From assembly GCA_017308575.1 (NCBI GenBank), contig JAFKEQ010000001.1, positions 744,001 to 808,000 on the forward strand: 64,000 nucleotides of DNA, written 5' to 3'. Below, piece after piece: positions 27,711-36,848 of the stretch. Position 1 is the stretch's first letter. Each line of letters starts with the position of its first letter. Below the pieces are notes generated by a model that saw only the letters and a list, made by a program, of their open reading frames with translations, was not told the origin of the DNA and made no database searches. The DNA comes from Afipia sp. (GTDB lineage: Bacteria; Pseudomonadota; Alphaproteobacteria; Rhizobiales; Xanthobacteraceae). The position numbers and the translations under genes were made by a program.

Positions 27711-28196
27711 ATGATTTTAGGTCTCTCTCTGGCCGGTTTTACGGTTCTTCACCTTGTCATCAGCATGATCGCGATCGGTCTTGGCCTGATCGTCGCGGGC
27801 GGTCTTCTGGCATCCAACAGGCTGCCCGGATGGACCGCTTGGTTTCTGATCCTGACCGTCGTCACCAGCGCCACGGGCTTTCTGTTTCCATTCACGCAAA
27901 TCCTGCCCTCGCACATCGTGGCGATCATCTCGCTCGTGCTGCTGGCGATTGCGGTCTATGCGCTCTACGGAAAAGGGCTCACCGGCATCTGGCGCAGCGT
28001 TTATGTGGTCACGGCGATGCTCGCGCTCTGGTTCAACGTGTTCGTTCTGATCGTTCAATCGTTTCAGAAGGTTGCGCTGTTGAACGCCTACGCGCCGACC
28101 GGCTCGGAACCCCCGTTCGCGATCACACAGGGAATCGTGCTTCTGTTTTTCGTCTTCACGATCATCCTTGGCATCCGGCGCTTCAGGCCTGCCTGA
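27711..28196 (+). CDS. small integral membrane protein of unknown function
   Basis: A 161-residue hydrophobic protein with four or five predicted helices (for example LVISMIAIGLGLIVAGGLLA, WTAWFLILTVVTSATGFLF, HIVAIISLVLLAIAVYALYG and ITQGIVLLFFVFTIILGI). No signal peptide beyond the first helix and no recognisable motif. It lies 74 bases after the small basic gene and 172 bases before murA. Family not recognised. Confidence 0.8.
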   Translation: MILGLSLAGFTVLHLVISMIAIGLGLIVAGGLLASNRLPGWTAWFLILTVVTSATGFLFPFTQILPSHIVAIISLVLLAIAVYALYGKGLTGIWRSVYVVTAMLALWFNVFVLIVQSFQKVALLNAYAPTGSEPPFAITQGIVLLFFVFTIILGIRRFRPA

Positions 28197-28368
28197 TCGC
28201 CCGGCCGTCACGAGGAAAGGCCGGAGATCCGCCCGGTTCTCCGACACAATTCGAGCGATTTTCTCGGGAATGAAGCTCACGGGCCCGTGATTTGGCGTCC
28301 GGCGCGCGGTTTTCACTTCGTCCGAAACGCGCTACAAGCCGCGACATCCGGAAAAGGAAAAGGTTGGT

Positions 28369-29658
28369 ATGGATCGCATTCGCATCGTCGGCGGGAACAA
28401 GCTCAATGGCACGATCCCGATTTCGGGTGCGAAGAACGCCGCGCTGCCGCTGATGATCGCCAGCCTGCTGACCGAAGAGACGCTGATTCTCGACAATGTC
28501 CCCCGTCTGGCGGACGTGGCGCAGGTCCAGCGCATTCTCGGCAATCATGGCATCGACATCATGTCGGCGGGCAAGCGCCCCGGCGATCACGAATATCAGG
28601 GCCAGACCCTGCATATCTCGGCGGCCAACATCATCGATACCACCGCGCCGTATGAACTGGTTTCCACCATGCGCGCCAGCTTCTGGGTGATTGCGCCGCT
28701 GGTGGCGCGGATGGGCGAAGCGAAAGTCTCGCTGCCCGGCGGCTGCGCCATCGGCACGCGCCCGGTGGATCTGCTCATCATGGCGCTGGAAAAGCTCGGT
28801 GCGGAAATCCAGATCGACGCCGGTTATGTGATTGCGAAAGCGCCCGGCGGGCTCAAGGGCGCGCCGATCGATTTTCCGAAAGTCACCGTCAGCGGCACCC
28901 ATGTCGCGCTGATGGCGGCGACCCTCGCCAAGGGCACCACGGTCATCACCAATGCGGCCTGCGAGCCGGAAATCGTCGACGTCGCCGACTGCCTCAACAA
29001 GATGGGTGCGAAGGTCACCGGCGCGGGCACGCCACGCATCGTGATCGAGGGCGTGAGCAAACTGCATGGCGCGCGCCACACCGTGCTGCCGGACCGGATC
29101 GAGACCGGCACCTATGCCATGGCGGTGGCGATGACCGGCGGCGACGTGCAACTTTCGGGCGCACGGCCCGAGCTTCTGCAGTCGGCGCTCGACGTGCTGA
29201 CCGAAGCGGGCGCGACCATCACGCCGAACAATGAAGGAATCCGGGTCGCGCGCAACGGCGCGGGCATCAAGCCGGTGACGGTTTCCACCTCGCCGTTCCC
29301 CGGCTTCCCGACCGATCTGCAGGCGCAGCTCATGGCGCTAATGACACGGGCGGACGGCTCCTCGCGTATCACCGAAACGATCTTCGAAAATCGTTTCATG
29401 CACGTTCAGGAACTGGCGCGCTTTGGCGCGCGTATTTCTCTCGATGGCGAAACCGCGATTGTCGAGGGCACCTCGAAGCTCAAGGGCGCGCCGGTCATGG
29501 CGACCGATCTGCGTGCATCGGTATCGTTGGTGATTGCGGCGCTCGCCGCCGAAGGCGAAACCATGGTCAATCGCATCTATCATCTCGATCGCGGTTTCGA
29601 ACGACTGGAAGAGAAGCTTTCGGCTTGCGGTGCCACCATCGAGCGGATCAGCGGGTAG
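28369..29658 (+). CDS. murA: UDP-N-acetylglucosamine 1-carboxyvinyltransferase
   Basis: Transfers enolpyruvate from PEP to UDP-GlcNAc, the first committed step of peptidoglycan synthesis. 429 residues with the two-fold EPSP-synthase-like architecture. Lys22-Asn23 in SGAKNAALP and Cys126 in [14 protein letters not shown] are the active-site residues. Having Cys rather than Asp at this position is the form normally inhibited by fosfomycin. A GGAAAAGGAAAAGG purine stretch upstream of ATG 28369 supports the start. It heads the conserved block running to yacG. Confidence 0.97.
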   Translation: MDRIRIVGGNKLNGTIPISGAKNAALPLMIASLLTEETLILDNVPRLADVAQVQRILGNHGIDIMSAGKRPGDHEYQGQTLHISAANIIDTTAPYELVSTMRASFWVIAPLVARMGEAKVSLPGGCAIGTRPVDLLIMALEKLGAEIQIDAGYVIAKAPGGLKGAPIDFPKVTVSGTHVALMAATLAKGTTVITNAACEPEIVDVADCLNKMGAKVTGAGTPRIVIEGVSKLHGARHTVLPDRIETGTYAMAVAMTGGDVQLSGARPELLQSALDVLTEAGATITPNNEGIRVARNGAGIKPVTVSTSPFPGFPTDLQAQLMALMTRADGSSRITETIFENRFMHVQELARFGARISLDGETAIVEGTSKLKGAPVMATDLRASVSLVIAALAAEGETMVNRIYHLDRGFERLEEKLSACGATIERISG

Positions 29659-29680
29659 TCCACTCTCACAGAGCGGGGCC

Positions 29681-30181
29681 ATGTCTCAAAACGAAACGTC
29701 TGGCAGCAAGGCATCTCAGCGGAAAGTCACGCAGCGCAAGCTTGCGGCGCTGGATGAAGACGATCTCGCGGTGATCTCGGCGCATGTGCAGGATGCCGCC
29801 GTTGTCGCGGCCGACATCCTCTGGCGGCCGGCCGAGAATCGTCTGGTCATCGGCATGCGCCGTCCCGATTGCGAGCAGCTTCTCGCCGGAGAATGCACTC
29901 CGCGGCGGCTGATTTCCGCTCTGCGGTTCGATCGGGTGCTGTCCTGCCAGTCGCGCGGGATCGACACCGCCGCGCACGACCTCGCGCTGAGCCTGATCGG
30001 TCTTGAATTCTATCCCGCCAGGAAAAGCCCCGCTGGGCAGGTGGTGCTGCTGTTCGCCAGCGGCGGCGTGCTGCGGCTGGATGTCGAGTGCCTTGAATGC
30101 GAATTGGCCGATCTTGGGCCGGACAATTCGGCCGCTGCGCCTGAGATGGCGCACAATCTGTCAGCGGGGACAGACATTTAG
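29681..30181 (+). CDS. DUF2948 family protein
   Basis: A 166-residue soluble protein of the DUF2948 family, typically found between murA and hisD in alphaproteobacteria. A polar N-terminus is followed by LAALDEDDLAVISAHVQDAVV-like sequence and the central RRLISALRFDRVLSCQSRGI; a strand-rich region with VVLLFASGGVLRLDVECLECEL precedes the end. ATG 29681 lies 22 bases after murA. No catalytic motif is evident and the function is unknown. Confidence 0.8.
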   Translation: MSQNETSGSKASQRKVTQRKLAALDEDDLAVISAHVQDAAVVAADILWRPAENRLVIGMRRPDCEQLLAGECTPRRLISALRFDRVLSCQSRGIDTAAHDLALSLIGLEFYPARKSPAGQVVLLFASGGVLRLDVECLECELADLGPDNSAAAPEMAHNLSAGTDI

Positions 30182-30305
30182 CGATCAACCCGTGCGGTTC
30201 GGCTCGCGGTCCGGCGTCAGGAATGTTATGGGGTGGACGTGATGTGGCATTGCGCCAATGATCACGCCTTGAAACGACGAAGCGTCAGCCTGCCCGGACC
30301 CTGGA

Positions 30306-31601
30306 ATGCCGATCCGCCTCAATAGCCAAACCGCCGATTTCACCGAACGCTTCAATGCGTTCCTCGCCATGAAGCGCGAAGTCTCCGCCGACGTCGACGC
30401 AGCGGCGCGCACCATTGTCGATGACGTGGCGAAGCATGGCGATGCGGCGCTGATCGCGGCGACGAAGAAGTTCGACCGGCTGGACGTGCAGGCAGGCGGA
30501 CTGCGGATCACGGCGTCGGAAATTGATGCGGCGGTGAAGGCTTGCGACGCGGCAACGCTCGATGCGTTGAAGTTTGCGCGCGACCGCATCGAGGTGTTTC
30601 ACAAGCGTCAGTTGCCGAAGGACGAACGTTTCACCGACGCCGCGGGCGTCGAACTCGGCTGGCGCTGGAGCGCGATCGAGGCGGTCGGTCTTTATGTGCC
30701 CGGCGGTACGGCCGCTTATCCGTCATCGGTGCTGATGAACGCCGTGCCCGCCAAGGTCGCGGGCGTGGAGCGTGTGGTGATGGTGGTGCCGTCGCCGGAC
30801 GGCAAGCTCAATCCCTTGGTGCTGGCCGCCGCGCAACTCGGCGGTGTGAGTGAAATCTATCGCGTCGGCGGCGCGCAGGCCGTGGCGGCGCTGGCTCATG
30901 GCACCGCGACCATCGCCCCGGTGGCGAAGATCGTCGGCCCCGGCAACGCTTATGTCGCCGCAGCGAAGCGTCTGGTGTTCGGCAAGGTCGGCATCGACAT
31001 GATCGCCGGTCCGTCGGAAGTTTTGGTGATCGCGGACAAGAGCGCCAATGCGAACTGGATCGCCGCCGATCTTCTGGCGCAGGCCGAGCACGACGCCAAC
31101 GCGCAGTCGATCCTCATTACCGACGACGAGGGACTGGCGAACGAGGTCGAACGCGCGGTCGAGGCACAACTGACGACGCTGCCACGCGCGGAGATCGCGG
31201 GGGCATCGTGGAACGAATTCGGCGCGATCATTCTGGTGAAGTCGCTCGACGATGCGGTGCCGCTTGCCAATGCCATTGCCGCCGAGCATCTGGAGATCAT
31301 TACGGCCGATCCGGAAAGCCTCAGCGCGCGTGTCCGCAATGCGGGCGCGATCTTCCTCGGCGCGCACACGCCGGAAGCCATCGGCGACTATGTCGGCGGA
31401 TCGAACCACGTGCTGCCCACGGCGCGCTCGGCGCGGTTCTCGTCGGGCCTCGGTGTACTCGACTTCATGAAGCGGACGTCCATTCTGAAGTGCGGGCCGG
31501 ATCAGTTGCGCGCACTGGGACCGGCGGCGATGACGCTGGGCAAGGCCGAGGGACTTGAAGCTCATTCGCGTTCAGTGGGATTGCGGCTCAACCTGTCATG
31601 A
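30306..31601 (+). CDS. hisD: histidinol dehydrogenase
   Basis: Zinc enzyme that oxidises L-histidinol to L-histidine in two NAD-dependent steps. 431 residues. Family motifs include [20 protein letters not shown], the NAD/substrate region [13 protein letters not shown] and [26 protein letters not shown], and zinc-ligand-bearing [12 protein letters not shown]. Its TGA overlaps the ATG of the UPF0262 gene, so the two are coupled. Other his genes are not in the window. Confidence 0.97.
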   Translation: MPIRLNSQTADFTERFNAFLAMKREVSADVDAAARTIVDDVAKHGDAALIAATKKFDRLDVQAGGLRITASEIDAAVKACDAATLDALKFARDRIEVFHKRQLPKDERFTDAAGVELGWRWSAIEAVGLYVPGGTAAYPSSVLMNAVPAKVAGVERVVMVVPSPDGKLNPLVLAAAQLGGVSEIYRVGGAQAVAALAHGTATIAPVAKIVGPGNAYVAAAKRLVFGKVGIDMIAGPSEVLVIADKSANANWIAADLLAQAEHDANAQSILITDDEGLANEVERAVEAQLTTLPRAEIAGASWNEFGAIILVKSLDDAVPLANAIAAEHLEIITADPESLSARVRNAGAIFLGAHTPEAIGDYVGGSNHVLPTARSARFSSGLGVLDFMKRTSILKCGPDQLRALGPAAMTLGKAEGLEAHSRSVGLRLNLS

Positions 31602-32107
31602 CCAAGCCCGCGCAAAGCGACGATGCCAACAACCGCGTGGTCGCGGTGACGCTCGATGAGGAATCTATCGGGCGGTCGGGGCCTGACATCGAGCATGAGC
31701 GCGCGATCGCGATCTACGATCTGATCGAGCAGAACCTGTTCGTGCCGGAGGGCAACTTCAGCGGTCCGTATACCCTGCATATCGGCATCACCGGCAATCG
31801 CCTGATGTTCGACATCAAGCGGCAGGACGGCACGCCCTGCGTGGTGCATCTTTTGTCGCTGACGCCGTTCCGCCGCATCGTGAAGGACTACTTCATGATC
31901 TGCGACAGCTACTATCAGGCGATCCGCACCGCCACGCCCGACAAGATCGAAGCTATCGATATGGGCCGCCGCGGCATTCACGACGAAGGTTCGCGCACGC
32001 TGATGGAGCGGCTGGAAGGCAAGGTGCGGGTCGATTTCGAAACCGCGCGCCGCCTGTTCACGCTGATTTCCGTGTTGCACTGGAAGGGCGAGAACGGCGG
32101 CGCATGA
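31598..32107 (+). CDS. UPF0262 family protein
   Basis: A 169-residue soluble protein of the UPF0262 family, restricted to alphaproteobacteria and nearly always next to hisD. The conserved start of the domain is [20 protein letters not shown], with [16 protein letters not shown] and [17 protein letters not shown] further on. Four-base overlap with hisD. No function is known; no catalytic motif is visible. Confidence 0.85.
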   Translation: MTKPAQSDDANNRVVAVTLDEESIGRSGPDIEHERAIAIYDLIEQNLFVPEGNFSGPYTLHIGITGNRLMFDIKRQDGTPCVVHLLSLTPFRRIVKDYFMICDSYYQAIRTATPDKIEAIDMGRRGIHDEGSRTLMERLEGKVRVDFETARRLFTLISVLHWKGENGGA

Positions 32108-32136
32108 TCTTCTCTCTCGCGAAACGGATCTGACGG

Positions 32137-32592
32137 ATGGCGCCGCGCTCCCCGCAGGCGGTTCTGTTCATGTGCGGGCAGAACAGTGTCCGCTCTCCGA
32201 CGGCGGCGGCGCTGCTGCGTCATCTCGTTCCGCGCGGCCTCTATGTGCAGTCGGCCGGCGTCAGCAAGGCCCAGCTTGATCCGTTCGCCGTGGCGGTGAT
32301 GAAGGAGATCGGCCTCGATATCTCCAATCACAAGCCGTGGACCGTCGCGGATTTGGAGGACTGGGAGGGCCTCAACTTCGATCTGATCGTCACGCTGTCG
32401 CCCGAGGCGCATCACAAGGCAATGCAACTGACCGCGACATCGGCCACCGAGGTGGAATACTGGCCGACGCCCGATCCGGTCGGCGTCGAGGGCCGCCGCG
32501 AGTTGCAGCTCGATGCCTACCGGCATGTGCGCGACACGCTGCGCCAGCGCATCAAGGAGCGGTTCGCGCTGGTGGGGATCGGAAATGAATAG
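32137..32592 (+). CDS. low molecular weight phosphatase family protein
   Basis: A 151-residue protein with the protein-tyrosine-phosphatase loop C-x5-R: Cys13 to Arg19 in FMCGQNSVRSPTAAALL. The general-acid Asp is probably in TPDPVGVEG. The family includes LMW protein tyrosine phosphatases and ArsC-type arsenate reductases; the additional cysteines needed for thioredoxin-linked arsenate reductase are not evident, so phosphatase is favoured. It follows UPF0262 by 29 bases. Confidence 0.85.
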   Translation: MAPRSPQAVLFMCGQNSVRSPTAAALLRHLVPRGLYVQSAGVSKAQLDPFAVAVMKEIGLDISNHKPWTVADLEDWEGLNFDLIVTLSPEAHHKAMQLTATSATEVEYWPTPDPVGVEGRRELQLDAYRHVRDTLRQRIKERFALVGIGNE

Positions 32593-32704
32593 ACCGAAAT
32601 CACCCGAAAATCGCATCCGTTCGCCGCGCGGCGCTGTTGTCGCGGCACCCGCCTTCGGATAGTTTCCGCGCCCGTTGTCCCTTCATCGAAACCGATAAAT
32701 CCGC

Positions 32705-33328
32705 ATGCTCGGACGTCCCAAATTCGTTCTCGCCTCCGGTTCGCCGCGGCGCCTCAGTCTGCTCAATCAGGCTGGCATCGAGCCCGATGCGCTGCGCCCC
32801 GCGGACGTGGACGAGACGCCCAAGCGCGGTGAATTGCCGCGCGCTTGCGCCAACCGTCTGGCGCGCGCCAAGGCCGATGCGGCGTTGAAATCAGTCCAGC
32901 TCGATGACGAACTGCGCGGTTCCTATATTCTCGCCGCCGATACGGTGGTGGCTGTCGGCCGCCGGATCCTGCCGAAAGCCGAACTGGTGGACGAAGCGTC
33001 CCAGTGCCTGCGGCTGCTCTCGGGCCGCAATCATCGCGTTTACACCGCGATCTGTCTGGTCACTCCGAAGGAAAGCTTCCGCCAGCGACTGGTGGAAACG
33101 CGGGTGCGCTTCAAGCGCCTGACCGAGGACGATATCCAGGCCTATATCGGCTCTGGTGAGTGGCGCGGAAAGGCGGGCGGCTATGCGGTGCAGGGCATCG
33201 CGGGCACCTTCGTGGTGAAGATGGTCGGCTCCTACACCAACGTGGTCGGGCTGCCGCTGTATGAAACCACGGCGTTGATGGGCGGCGAGGGTTTCCCGAT
33301 CCGCTTCGGCTGGCTGAATGCCAGCTAG
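32705..33328 (+). CDS. Maf family nucleoside triphosphate pyrophosphatase
   Basis: A 207-residue Maf/YhdE-type house-cleaning pyrophosphatase, hydrolysing non-canonical or methylated nucleotides, in some species affecting septum formation. The N-terminal [12 protein letters not shown] and the catalytic region [15 protein letters not shown], then [13 protein letters not shown] are family signatures. Its end overlaps the yacG start by 11 bases. A 112-base gap separates it from the phosphatase gene. Confidence 0.92.
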   Translation: MLGRPKFVLASGSPRRLSLLNQAGIEPDALRPADVDETPKRGELPRACANRLARAKADAALKSVQLDDELRGSYILAADTVVAVGRRILPKAELVDEASQCLRLLSGRNHRVYTAICLVTPKESFRQRLVETRVRFKRLTEDDIQAYIGSGEWRGKAGGYAVQGIAGTFVVKMVGSYTNVVGLPLYETTALMGGEGFPIRFGWLNAS

Positions 33329-33512
33329 GGACGAGTCGCGGCCGGCGGGCGCAAAGCCGTGCCCGATCTGCGGCAAGCCGTCCGTTGCCTCGTCCCGGCC
33401 GTTCTGCTCGGAGCGCTGCCGCGACGTCGACCTCAATCGCTGGCTGTCCGGCTCCTATGCCATTCCGGCGCGCGAGACCGACGACGAAGACGACATGGAC
33501 GAGCCGCAATAG
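33318..33512 (+). CDS. yacG: DNA gyrase inhibitor YacG (small zinc-binding protein)
   Basis: A 64-residue protein with the four-cysteine zinc site CPICGK and [15 protein letters not shown], identical in plan to E. coli YacG, which binds GyrB and inhibits gyrase. The C-terminus is acidic ([11 protein letters not shown]). It begins inside the end of the Maf gene, an arrangement that couples their translation. Confidence 0.9.
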   Translation: MPARDESRPAGAKPCPICGKPSVASSRPFCSERCRDVDLNRWLSGSYAIPARETDDEDDMDEPQ

Positions 33513-33665
33513 GGGCCCGGGCGATCGGGAAGTCCTTGAATCCGGTGGATTTTGCCACGCAGCCGTCGATCCGGATAAGTGGGTCTGGAAAACGCGGCGA
33601 CGGCTGGACAGGGCGGTTCTGGCTCTCTATAAACCGGCGCTCTCCCCGGCCATGTCCGGGGCGGC

Positions 33666-33741
33666 GCCCAGGTAGCTCAGTTGGTAGAGCATGCGACTGA
33701 AAATCGCAGTGTCGGTGGTTCGATTCCGCCCCTGGGCACCA
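33666..33741 (+). tRNA. tRNA-Phe (anticodon GAA)
   Basis: A complete cloverleaf of 76 bases beginning GCCCAGGTAGCTCAGTTGGT. The anticodon stem TGCGA/TCGCA holds loop CTGAAAA, anticodon GAA (phenylalanine). The T arm contains GGTTCGATTCC. Acceptor stem GCCCAGG/CCTGGGC pairs fully, discriminator A, and CCA is encoded at 33739-33741. Confidence 0.96.
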
Positions 33742-33917
33742 TTTTCCCGATTGTCCCACCAATAAAGCGAACATCAGCACCTGCCCGCATGCGCGAAGCT
33801 GCGGCGGATGGGCATGAGCCGTTTCATGTTGGCCTGTCCGCGACTGTCCATCAGTCACGGACCGATACTGCTCTGGCGCGGCTGAACGGAATTTCCTCAT
33901 GCTCTGATAGCCCGCCA

Positions 33918-33954
33918 TTGACAGCATGCGTTCTTTAAAAATAACATTGTTATT
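33918..33954 (+). promoter_or_regulatory. promoter and likely operator of the TetR-family gene
   Basis: A perfect -35 element TTGACA (33918-33923) is followed after 18 bases by a -10-like TAACAT (33942-33947). The inverted repeat AATAAC-ATT-GTTATT (33940-33954) overlaps that -10 and ends 21 bases before the regulator's ATG. This is the standard place for autorepression by a TetR dimer. The site is strikingly AT-rich against the surrounding GC-rich DNA. Confidence 0.6.
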
Positions 33955-33975
33955 ATTCTGGAACGAGCGTCCGAC

Positions 33976-34641
33976 ATGACCCAGGACTGGTCGCGAAGCG
34001 TCAAGGTGGCAAAGCGGGAGCTTCTGCTTCGCGCAGCGCGTGAGGAGTTCGCCGAGCAGGGCCTCGAAGGCGCGACCATGCGCGGTATCGCGCTGCGTGC
34101 GGGATGCTCGACCGGCGCGATCTATCCGTTGTTCGAGAGCAAGGAAGCGATCTATGCGGACCTGCTGCAGCACTCACTGTCAGCGCTCGATGCACGCGTT
34201 GCAGAGGCTGTGCAGTCCGCAGACGGAGCCGAAGCACGGGTGGCCGCCGGCTGCGAAGCCTTTCTCGGCTATTATCTTGAAAACCGCTTCGAGGTGAATC
34301 TCGGTCTTTATGCCTTTCGCGGCGTCAAGCGTCAGGGCGTCGGCAAGGCACTGGACGATGCGCTCAATCGCGCGCTGCGACAGGTGCTGGAGCGGATCGC
34401 GCAGCCGCTCAGCGAAGTGCAGGATCGCGACGTCTCCGTCGTCAGGCCCATGGTCGCGCTGCTGTTCAGCCAGATGATCGGCGCGCTTGTCCTGCAGATG
34501 GCGGGACGATTGAAGTTTCTCGAAACTGACCCGCGCATGCTGCTCGGCATGCTGCTGGCCCAACTCGGTGTATCGAAGCCGGTTACCTCGCCAAACAAGG
34601 TGCTGCGCGTGGGCAGGGCGAAATCAACACATCAAAAGTAA
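33976..34641 (+). CDS. TetR/AcrR family transcriptional regulator
   Basis: A 221-residue regulator. The N-terminal helix-turn-helix (about residues 14-60) reads LLLRAAREEFAEQGLEGATMRGIALRAGCSTGAIYPLF in segments, ending in the typical ESKEAIYADLL. The C-terminal ligand/dimer domain is all-helical and not family-specific. A likely operator overlaps its own promoter. It is 15 bases upstream of a crotonase gene in the same direction, so it probably controls CoA-thioester metabolism, perhaps with an acyl-CoA ligand (inference). Confidence 0.88.
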   Translation: MTQDWSRSVKVAKRELLLRAAREEFAEQGLEGATMRGIALRAGCSTGAIYPLFESKEAIYADLLQHSLSALDARVAEAVQSADGAEARVAAGCEAFLGYYLENRFEVNLGLYAFRGVKRQGVGKALDDALNRALRQVLERIAQPLSEVQDRDVSVVRPMVALLFSQMIGALVLQMAGRLKFLETDPRMLLGMLLAQLGVSKPVTSPNKVLRVGRAKSTHQK

Positions 34642-34656
34642 AAGGGAGTACGTCGG

Positions 34657-35472
34657 ATGGCCGTCAGGATCGAAAAGCAGGGCAATGTCTGGACCATCAT
34701 TCACAGCCGGTTCGATGTCGCGCGAAATGCGATGGACCCGGATAGCGCCGACGCGCTGGTGAGGGCGTTCAAGGAGTTCGACCGCGACGATTCGGCCAGT
34801 GTTGCGGTGCTGTGGGGCGAGGGCGGCGCGTTTTGTGCCGGATGGGATCTCAAATACGCCAGCACGCTATCGGACCGGGCAGCCTTCCAGCGCGACATGG
34901 TCGAAGGGCTGGCGTTTCCGACCGGCGCGAACGATGCGCCGCGCGGTCCGCTCGGCCCCACGCGTCTCGAATTGTCGAAGCCGGTGATCGGCGCCGTTGA
35001 AGGCCCGGCGGTTGCGGGCGGCATGGAGCTTGCGCTCTGGTGCGACATCCGTGTGATGGCGGAGACAGCCTATTTCGGCGTGTATTGCCGCCGCTGGGGC
35101 ATTCCGCTGCTCGATGGCGGCAGCGTCCGTCTGGCGCGGCTGGTCGGGCAGGGCCGTGCGATGGAGATCATTCTCACCGGGCGTAAGGTTCCTGCGGACG
35201 AAGCGATGCGGATCGGTATGTGCGAGAAGATTGTCGCACCGGGCGGCGCGCGGGCCGCGGCCGAGGCGATGGCGCGCGAGATCGCGCGGTTTCCGCAAGC
35301 CGCCGTTCGTGCCGACCGCCGCTCGGTCATCGAGACCTATGGCCTGCCGGTGCGCGACGCCATGCGCTGCGAATGGATCAATGGTGTCGACGCGCATTTC
35401 AGGGAAGGCGCGGACGGCGCCGCCCGTTTCTCGGGTGGCCTTGGCCGCCATGGCGATTTCACAACGATCTGA
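34657..35472 (+). CDS. crotonase/enoyl-CoA hydratase-like protein
   Basis: A 271-residue crotonase-fold protein. The first oxyanion-hole segment is GAFCAGWDLKY and the second is EGPAVAGGMELALWCDIRV, carrying the residue equivalent to the first catalytic Glu of enoyl-CoA hydratase. The second catalytic Glu (in the FGQPEI motif of the classical enzyme) is replaced: here the sequence is FGVYCRRWGIPLLDGG. A simple hydratase reaction is therefore doubtful and another crotonase activity is possible. A GGGAG site precedes ATG 34657. Linked to the TetR gene. Confidence 0.85.
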   Translation: MAVRIEKQGNVWTIIHSRFDVARNAMDPDSADALVRAFKEFDRDDSASVAVLWGEGGAFCAGWDLKYASTLSDRAAFQRDMVEGLAFPTGANDAPRGPLGPTRLELSKPVIGAVEGPAVAGGMELALWCDIRVMAETAYFGVYCRRWGIPLLDGGSVRLARLVGQGRAMEIILTGRKVPADEAMRIGMCEKIVAPGGARAAAEAMAREIARFPQAAVRADRRSVIETYGLPVRDAMRCEWINGVDAHFREGADGAARFSGGLGRHGDFTTI

Positions 35473-35530
35473 GCTTTCCTGTTCGGAGCAGGTGTGATCT
35501 GCTTCATGCGTCACTCCATCGGAGTATCGC

Positions 35531-36337
35531 ATGAAGTGGATCGCCGCATGCATTGCGCTGCTTCTGCCGGCGGCCTCCGCATCGGCGCAGGTTAGGCCGC
35601 CGCCGAGCGAATGTCTTGCGATGGCGCGGTCATTGCCGCGCGTGATGTATGCAAACCTCTCGCGTGTGGCGGCAACTGACAGTGCGGTGACGATCACCTA
35701 TGCCGGCCATTCGACTTACATCATCGAGACGCCGGGCAACGTCACCATCGCCACCGACTTCAGCGGCGCTTATACGGCGGGCAAGTCGCCCGATGTGGTG
35801 ACGATGAACCGCGCCCATTCGACCCATTACACGCTCAATCCCGATCCGCACATCGCACATGTGCTGCACGGCTGGGGCGACGATGGAAAGCCGGCGCATC
35901 ATGCGCTGACCGTCGGCGATGTGCTGATCCGCAATGTCACGACCGACATTCGCGCATTCAGCTTCGACACCGAAGCGCTGCGCAAGGACGGCAATTCGAT
36001 CTTTATTTTTGAGGTCGCGGGACTTTGCATCGGTCATCTCGGCCATCTGCACCACCCGCTGGACGAAACCCATTATGCCGCCATCGGCCGCCTCGATATC
36101 GTGATGGTACCGATCGACGGCACCTATACGCTGTCGCTGGACGGCATGTCGGAGATCACGCGGCGATTGCGTTCGTCCATTGTGCTCCCGATGCACCGCT
36201 TCGCCACGCCCCTGAGCGATTTCATGTCGCGGATGAACGGGCAGTTTGAAATGGACGTGCGGCTTGAGCGATCGTTCTCGGTTTCGCGCGTCACGCTGCC
36301 GAGAAAGCCGACCATCATCATTCTGGACGGCGTTTGA
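35531..36337 (+). CDS. secreted MBL-fold (UlaG-like) hydrolase
   Basis: A 268-residue protein with a signal peptide (MKWIAACIALLLPAASASA, cleavage near Ala-Gln). The mature part begins as a UlaG-like metallo-hydrolase with TITYAGHSTYIIETPGNVTI. The usual HxHxDH metal motif is altered to AHSTH in MNRAHSTHYTLN; more histidines occur in GHLGHLHHPL and VLPMHRF. The fold assignment is good but the metal site is atypical. Export to the periplasm is unusual for UlaG relatives. Substrate unknown. It starts 58 bases after the crotonase gene and may be co-transcribed. Confidence 0.72.
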   Translation: MKWIAACIALLLPAASASAQVRPPPSECLAMARSLPRVMYANLSRVAATDSAVTITYAGHSTYIIETPGNVTIATDFSGAYTAGKSPDVVTMNRAHSTHYTLNPDPHIAHVLHGWGDDGKPAHHALTVGDVLIRNVTTDIRAFSFDTEALRKDGNSIFIFEVAGLCIGHLGHLHHPLDETHYAAIGRLDIVMVPIDGTYTLSLDGMSEITRRLRSSIVLPMHRFATPLSDFMSRMNGQFEMDVRLERSFSVSRVTLPRKPTIIILDGV

Positions 36338-36413
36338 ACCTCCCGCCATCCTCCGAGCCGCGCGCGCCATGTTTGGCTTGCGGCAACTCGAAGGTGACAG
36401 ACGTCTTCGAACG

Positions 36414-36746
36414 TCAGGTTTTATCTTCCGTGGCCGCGCCCGGTGCATTCGCCTTCACGGATGCAATGCCGGCCTCTCGCGCGGCTTCCGACGAGTAGGT
36501 CTCGCTCGTTCCGATCACCTGGCCATTGGAGGCCTTGAGATTGAACATCGGATTTCCGTTCTTCGCCGCTTTTCGTTCATAGCGCTCGTCCTTCGGCGCG
36601 TTCTCCTTGACGGATGCGATGCCTTTCTCCGCCGAAGCCTTGGCTTCATAGTGTTCGCTGGTCAGGATCGTTTCGCCGTTGCCGGCCTTCAGCACAAAAT
36701 GAAATTTACCGCTCGCGCCTTTGCTCAGCACAAATTTTCCAGCCAT
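36414..36746 (-). CDS. YegP/DUF1508 family protein (two repeats)
   Basis: A 110-residue protein built of two copies of the YegP unit: GKFHFVLKAGNGETILTSEHY with EKGIASVKENA, then PMFNLKASNGQVIGTSETY with EAGIASVKANA. These small domains are common and of unknown biochemical function, sometimes stress-associated. ATG 36746 has a strong GGAGGAA site upstream. Confidence 0.88.
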   Translation of the reverse strand: MAGKFVLSKGASGKFHFVLKAGNGETILTSEHYEAKASAEKGIASVKENAPKDERYERKAAKNGNPMFNLKASNGQVIGTSETYSSEAAREAGIASVKANAPGAATEDKT

Positions 36747-36848
36747 GGATTTCCTCCCCTGCATTCTGGCCGTTCGATTATTGCAGATATAATGTCGGGA
36801 ACAAGAAGGCTTGCGCGCGGACCTTGATTTGTGACACGGCGCGACGGC

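Noticed and set aside
33666-33975. Integrated element at tRNA-Phe
   Set aside because: No integrase gene and no repeated tRNA 3' end were seen downstream, so an integrated island cannot be claimed.
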